A DNA stretch of 7,920 nt, from contig JAFCCZ010000044.1 of the NCBI GenBank assembly GCA_017609945.1, positions 1-7,920 of the forward strand, given 5' to 3'. This DNA comes from Candidatus Iainarchaeum sp. Its GTDB lineage: Archaea; Iainarchaeota; Iainarchaeia; Iainarchaeales; GCA-2688035. The position numbers and the translations under genes were made by a program. Below the pieces are notes generated by a model. The model made no database searches. It saw only the letters and a list, made by a program, of their open reading frames with translations, and was not told where the DNA came from. Below are positions 4,750-7,920 of the stretch, in pieces. How positions within the stretch are numbered: the stretch's first letter is position 1; each line of letters opens with the position of its first letter.

Positions 4750-6510
4750 ATGAGAATTGCTGTTTTGGATAGAGATAAGTGTATTTACGGTGAGGGTTGT
4801 CCCGGGACATGCATGAAAGTTTGCCCGGTCAATAGAACTGGGAAAGAATGTATTGTTCTGGCTGAGGATAATAAACCTATTATTTCTGAGGATTTGTGTA
4901 TTGGCTGTCAGATTTGCGTTCGCAAGTGCCCTGCCTCCTGCATCACAATAATAAACCTTGCAAGCGAAAAGCGCCAAACACCGCTGCACAAGTTTGGGGA
5001 AAACACTTTTCGCCTCTACGGCCTTCCGGCCCCAAAGAAGGGTGCGGTCGTTGGCCTGCTTGGAAGGAACGGAATTGGAAAGACCACTGTTCTGGAAATT
5101 CTTTCAGGAAACACCGTTCCAAATTTTGGAAACTTCAGCGGGAAGCCGGATTACTCCCAGGCAATTTCATTTTTCAAGGGAAGGGAGGAGCAGGCCTTTT
5201 TTACTGCCCTTTCAGAGGGCAAGATTAGCCTTTCACTCAAGCCGCAGAACGTTGACGCAATTCCCGAAAAATTCAACGGAAAGGTTTCTTCACTGCTTGA
5301 AAAGGTGGACGAAAAAAAGCAGCTTCCCCAGCTTTCAAAAGAGCTTGAGATTGATTCCATCCTCTCGCACGACATTTCAAGTGTTTCAGGCGGGGAACTC
5401 CAGAGGATCGCGATTGCCGCTTGCGTTCTCAAGCAGGCAGACATATATTTCTTTGACGAGCCATCGTCCTACCTTGACGTAAGGCAAAGGTTGAGGGTTG
5501 CAAAGCTTATCAGGGGCCTTGTTGACCGGGGCAAGCAGGTCGTTGTCGTAGAGCACGACCTTGCGGTTTTGGATTACCTAAGCGATTACATTAACGTTCT
5601 TTACGGCGAGCCGGCGGTTTACGGAATTGTGTCCAACCCAAAAAGCACCCTCAACGGAATAAATGAGTTTTTGGACGGATTCCTCCGCGACGAAAATGTT
5701 CGCTTCAGGGAAAAAGAGCTTCACTTCAATGTGCGGTCCGCCGAAAAGCAGGCAGACGGCTCCCTTGCCCTAAAATACCCTGCATTGGAAAAGTCTCTCG
5801 GGGACTTCTCCCTCAAGGCGGAGCCGGGCGATCTGAGAACAGGCGAGGTTATTGGAATGCTTGGCCCGAACGCAATTGGAAAAACCACCTTTGTGAAGAT
5901 GTTTGCCTCTGAGATAAGGCCTGACAACACCTCCATTGACTTTTCGCTGAAGGTTGCCTACAAGCCACAGTACCTTAAGCCAAAGAAGGGGGCCCTGGTT
6001 TCAGAGCTTTTCTCTGGCAACGTTGACATGGACCTTTTTGAGCTTGAGATTGAGAGGCGCCTGAAGGTAAAGAAGTTCTTTGAGCACAGGATTGACTCGC
6101 TTAGCGGCGGAGAGCTCCAGAAGGTAAGCATTGCCTACAACCTTGCAATCGAAAGCGATTTGATTCTGCTTGACGAGCCATCTGCCTTCATTGACGCAGA
6201 GGATCGCCTTAGGGTTGCCGATGCGGTAAAAAGCGTTGTTGACGTAAAGGGAAAGCTTGCAATGGTTGTTGACCACGACGTGCTGTTCCAGGACTACGTA
6301 AGTGACAGGATAATTGTCTTCTCAGGCGAACCCTCAAAGAGCGGCAGCGCCTCAAAGCCCCTTCCCAAAGAGCAGGCCATGAACTCTTTCCTAAAGGGAA
6401 TGGGCGTTACCTTCAGGCGCGACCCCTCAACCGGCAGGCCGCGCGCCAACAAGCCCGGAAGCCAAAAGGACTCAGAGCAGAAAAAGACCGGAAAGTATTA
6501 CTACCAATAA
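4750..6510 (+). CDS. abce1: ABCE1 / Rli1 ribosome-recycling ATPase
   Basis: ABCE1 splits ribosomes into subunits after termination or Pelota rescue, driven by two ATPase sites and an N-terminal Fe-S domain. From ATG 4750 it is 586 aa, the usual archaeal size. All eight Fe-S cysteines are present: C11, C17, C21, C25 and C50, C53, C56, C60, with CP at the end of each set. NBD1 has Walker A GRNGIGKTT (105-113), signature VSGGELQR (212-219), Walker B IYFFDEPSSYLD (232-243) and switch H269. NBD2 has GPNAIGKTT (372-380), signature LSGGELQK (451-458), LILLDEPSAF (471-480) and H509. The C terminus has the typical VTFRRDPSTGRPRANKPGS (553-571) and a YYYQ end. Oddities are confined to NBD2: Ala in the P-loop where Gly is usual, VVDHD instead of VVEHD, and SIAYNL instead of AIAATL after the signature. 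In-frame starts at 4729 and 4675 exist. It is divergent from pelA and convergent with the pilin-like genes 12 nt away. Confidence 0.96.
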   Translation: MRIAVLDRDKCIYGEGCPGTCMKVCPVNRTGKECIVLAEDNKPIISEDLCIGCQICVRKCPASCITIINLASEKRQTPLHKFGENTFRLYGLPAPKKGAVVGLLGRNGIGKTTVLEILSGNTVPNFGNFSGKPDYSQAISFFKGREEQAFFTALSEGKISLSLKPQNVDAIPEKFNGKVSSLLEKVDEKKQLPQLSKELEIDSILSHDISSVSGGELQRIAIAACVLKQADIYFFDEPSSYLDVRQRLRVAKLIRGLVDRGKQVVVVEHDLAVLDYLSDYINVLYGEPAVYGIVSNPKSTLNGINEFLDGFLRDENVRFREKELHFNVRSAEKQADGSLALKYPALEKSLGDFSLKAEPGDLRTGEVIGMLGPNAIGKTTFVKMFASEIRPDNTSIDFSLKVAYKPQYLKPKKGALVSELFSGNVDMDLFELEIERRLKVKKFFEHRIDSLSGGELQKVSIAYNLAIESDLILLDEPSAFIDAEDRLRVADAVKSVVDVKGKLAMVVDHDVLFQDYVSDRIIVFSGEPSKSGSASKPLPKEQAMNSFLKGMGVTFRRDPSTGRPRANKPGSQKDSEQKKTGKYYYQ

Positions 6511-6522
6511 CGCCCTACAGTG

Positions 6523-7029
6523 TTATACATCAACTTCAACAATTCCGCTTTGGGCATCAGTTATTGTAATTGTGCATGGTGAAGCCCCCACGATCACAAT
6601 AGTTTTCTTAAACTCTGGGCTCTTTGAGTACTCCACTATAAATTCGTCCTCAAATTCCCTGCGGCAGACTAATCCGTCAACGCTAAAAGTTATTTCGCCC
6701 GGGGATGCTTCATTGACACTTATTGTGGCCACGGTGCAGTTTTCAAATTCTGCTAAAATTGTGTTAAAATAATCTATCGCTTTGGCACGCACACCACCTA
6801 TAGTGTAATTGCATGTAGGGGCGCTTGATATGTCGTCCGCAATCGCATCACTTGCGGCCTTGTCAAAGAGGCTCCAGATATTTTGCCACTCTCTTTTCAC
6901 TTCAAGCGCTGAGTTGCTGTAGCCACCTTCCAGCTTCAGCGCCGCCGTCTGCCCGCTTATAGCAATCATTGAGGCCGCCAGAACCAACGCAACCAGCGCA
7001 ACCGTTGCCGTATAAATTCCCTTTCTCAT
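6523..7029 (-). CDS. Pilin-like secreted/anchored protein, four cysteines
   Basis: A 168-aa protein of no family I can name. It begins MRKGIYTATVALVALVLAASMIA: two basic residues and a Gly, then a hydrophobic helix to about residue 24. This is compatible with archaeal prepilin processing after G4, or with a plain N-terminal anchor. The rest should be extracytoplasmic and is beta-rich towards the end (VATISV, EITFSVDG, KTIVIVG, TITITD). Cysteines C73, C98, C122 and C152 could form two disulfides. N-glycosylation sequons NYT (74-76) and NCT (97-99) are present. It is the last gene of a three-gene minus-strand operon. Its ATG overlaps the previous TGA (ATGA), so translation is probably coupled, with G-rich sequence (AAGGGGATTGG) just upstream. 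Confidence 0.8.
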   Translation of the reverse strand: MRKGIYTATVALVALVLAASMIAISGQTAALKLEGGYSNSALEVKREWQNIWSLFDKAASDAIADDISSAPTCNYTIGGVRAKAIDYFNTILAEFENCTVATISVNEASPGEITFSVDGLVCRREFEDEFIVEYSKSPEFKKTIVIVGASPCTITITDAQSGIVEVDV

Positions 7030-7340
7030 CCAATCCCCTTGCAGTATTTTTCCGAATCAATAGAGCTTTGACTGCCATCTACCTGGATATCCCCATATTT
7101 GTACACTGTAACACAAGCATAATTTGCATTTCCTGGTGGGAGGCCCGAAATACCCATGTCGGTTGCATCCTTGCCCAAGTGCCCGCCCACAATCGCGTAG
7201 TCCCTTGCAACCCTTTCGCTTGCAGGATACGCCTCGTCCGGTCCAACTACCTGAAACTGCGTTGCAAAGAGCAGCGCAATAACCGCAACTATCACCAGAG
7301 CCATTGCCGCGTCCAAGCTGAAAATAAATCCTTTCCTCAT
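7026..7340 (-). CDS. Small pilin-like protein with MRKGF...SLDA N terminus
   Basis: A 104-aa protein starting MRKGFIFSLDAAMALVIVAVIALLF: a short basic leader ending in Gly, then a 20-residue hydrophobic helix. The MRKGF-x-FSLDA pattern is one I associate with small surface or pilin-like proteins in DPANN-type archaea. Cleavage after G4 by a prepilin peptidase is plausible. The ectodomain is short, with only two cysteines (C76, C100) that could pair. The ATG at 7340 overlaps the upstream TGA (ATGA) with GGAG just ahead. An in-frame GTG at 7349 would add MES and is less likely, because it would spoil the N-terminal leader. It is the middle gene of the pilin-like operon. A minor pilin or assembly subunit is the likely role, by inference. 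Confidence 0.8.
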   Translation of the reverse strand: MRKGFIFSLDAAMALVIVAVIALLFATQFQVVGPDEAYPASERVARDYAIVGGHLGKDATDMGISGLPPGNANYACVTVYKYGDIQVDGSQSSIDSEKYCKGIG

Positions 7341-7915
7341 GCTCTCCACACCCTTATTATTGTGTCACTTTCTTCTAACGTGCAGCTTCCTGCCGCGGTA
7401 TTTCCCATACAGGTTTCCCAGTCAACCTTTGCTATCTTCCTTTTGTTTTCCGGATTCCCGGTCCCGTTTAATAACACAACTTTTCTCGTAACAGAATAAT
7501 AGTCCGTGTCAGCTGGCAAGTGGTCATTACAACCTGTTTGCAGTGTTCCCGCTGAAACCGCATCATTATCAATTTTACATTTATACCCTGCTGGGATTCC
7601 CAAATCCCCTTTTTCGATTCTGTGCCCTGCAGAGTTTATTTTTGGAATGCAATTGTCAAGATAACCAACGAGGGTTATACTTGGATTGTTTATGCTGGGG
7701 TAGTAACTGCTTGTTGTTTCATCATAATTGTCAACCAATTCGCACACAATATCTGGATTATTCACAAGCCTGTCTGATGCGCTTTCCGCTATCTCCTTTA
7801 ATTCAAGCCAGGCAATGTCCTCTTTCTCATTGTATGTTTTTATTTCCGCAAACTGTATCAGCAGGCCAACTGCAAGCGTTACCGCGGCAACGGAGATAAG
7901 AAAGTCAATTGTCAT
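7337..7915 (-). CDS. Pilin-like/class III-type membrane-anchored protein, six cysteines
   Basis: A 192-aa protein starting MTIDFLISVAAVTLAVGLLIQF, an N-terminal anchor with the (S/T)-x-(D/E)-F entry typical of archaeal class III (KGQxSxEF-like) pilin signals, though the basic KGQ part is not visible. The frame is still open to the window edge, so the true start may lie upstream of 7915. A helix rich in E/K follows (about 29-50), then an extracytoplasmic region with C58, C89, C113, C129, C169 and C178, enough for three disulfides. YYSVTRKVVLLNGT (139-152) and a C-terminal IIRVWRA finish it. It is the first visible gene of the minus-strand operon; its TGA is overlapped by the next ATG. Any promoter lies beyond the window. 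Confidence 0.78.
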   Translation of the reverse strand: MTIDFLISVAAVTLAVGLLIQFAEIKTYNEKEDIAWLELKEIAESASDRLVNNPDIVCELVDNYDETTSSYYPSINNPSITLVGYLDNCIPKINSAGHRIEKGDLGIPAGYKCKIDNDAVSAGTLQTGCNDHLPADTDYYSVTRKVVLLNGTGNPENKRKIAKVDWETCMGNTAAGSCTLEESDTIIRVWRA

Positions 7916-7920
7916 TATTT

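Noticed and set aside
4958..5482. 174-aa plus-strand frame inside ABCE1
   Set aside because: It is a shifted frame of the conserved ABCE1 sequence and rich in Ser/Arg/Phe, as expected for a shadow frame.
6969..7499. 176-aa plus-strand frame opposite the pilin-like genes
   Set aside because: The minus-strand genes have coherent N-terminal anchors and ATGA overlaps; this frame shows no domain or start signal.
1..7920. CRISPR array, tRNA, rRNA or insertion sequence
   Set aside because: I found no regularly spaced repeats, no cloverleaf-like tRNA sequence, no transposase gene and no flanking inverted repeats. Coding genes cover nearly all of the window.

Overview
The window looks like archaeal chromosomal DNA. 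It carries Pelota (aPelota/Dom34), the Fe-S ABC protein ABCE1/Rli1, an Elp3-type tRNA uridine-34 modification enzyme and an Endonuc_Holl-like nuclease. It also has pilin-like proteins with short MRKG-type N termini and TATA-like elements at archaeal distances from starts. The compact layout, with 4-nt gene overlaps, a tail-to-tail stop overlap and TTG starts, together with the pilin-like trio, suggests a small-genome DPANN-type archaeon (Diapherotrites/Micrarchaeota-like). That placement is inference only.

Layout, left to right. (1) Plus strand, 2-2187: the 3' two thirds of elp3 (cut by the window edge), a 4-nt-overlapping small winged-helix-like protein, a 115-aa Rossmann-like protein that resembles CARF domains at motif level, and a membrane-anchored PD-(D/E)XK nuclease of the Endonuc_Holl type. 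(2) Minus strand, 4613-2184: pelA (Pelota) followed by purF (amidophosphoribosyltransferase, Fe-S type with a short propeptide). The purF stop codon overlaps the nuclease stop codon tail to tail. (3) A short divergent promoter region at about 4614-4749. (4) Plus strand, 4750-6510: the ABCE1 ribosome-recycling ATPase. (5) Minus strand, 7915-6523: three small secreted or pilin-like membrane-anchored proteins, each overlapping the next by an ATGA. They converge on ABCE1 with a 12-nt gap.

How the genes work together. Pelota and ABCE1 are direct partners in splitting stalled ribosomes, and here they are divergently transcribed from one short region. Elp3 adds a second translation-related function. 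PurF catalyses the first committed step of purine synthesis but has a non-canonical glutamine-binding segment. The pilin-like trio probably forms or decorates a cell-surface structure.

The most speculative but most interesting part is the wHTH / CARF-like / PD-(D/E)XK trio at 1096-2187. The same parts are fused in known CARF effectors and regulators, but here they would be separate polypeptides. I see no CRISPR array, tRNA, rRNA or insertion sequence, and no gene-free stretch longer than about 140 bases.
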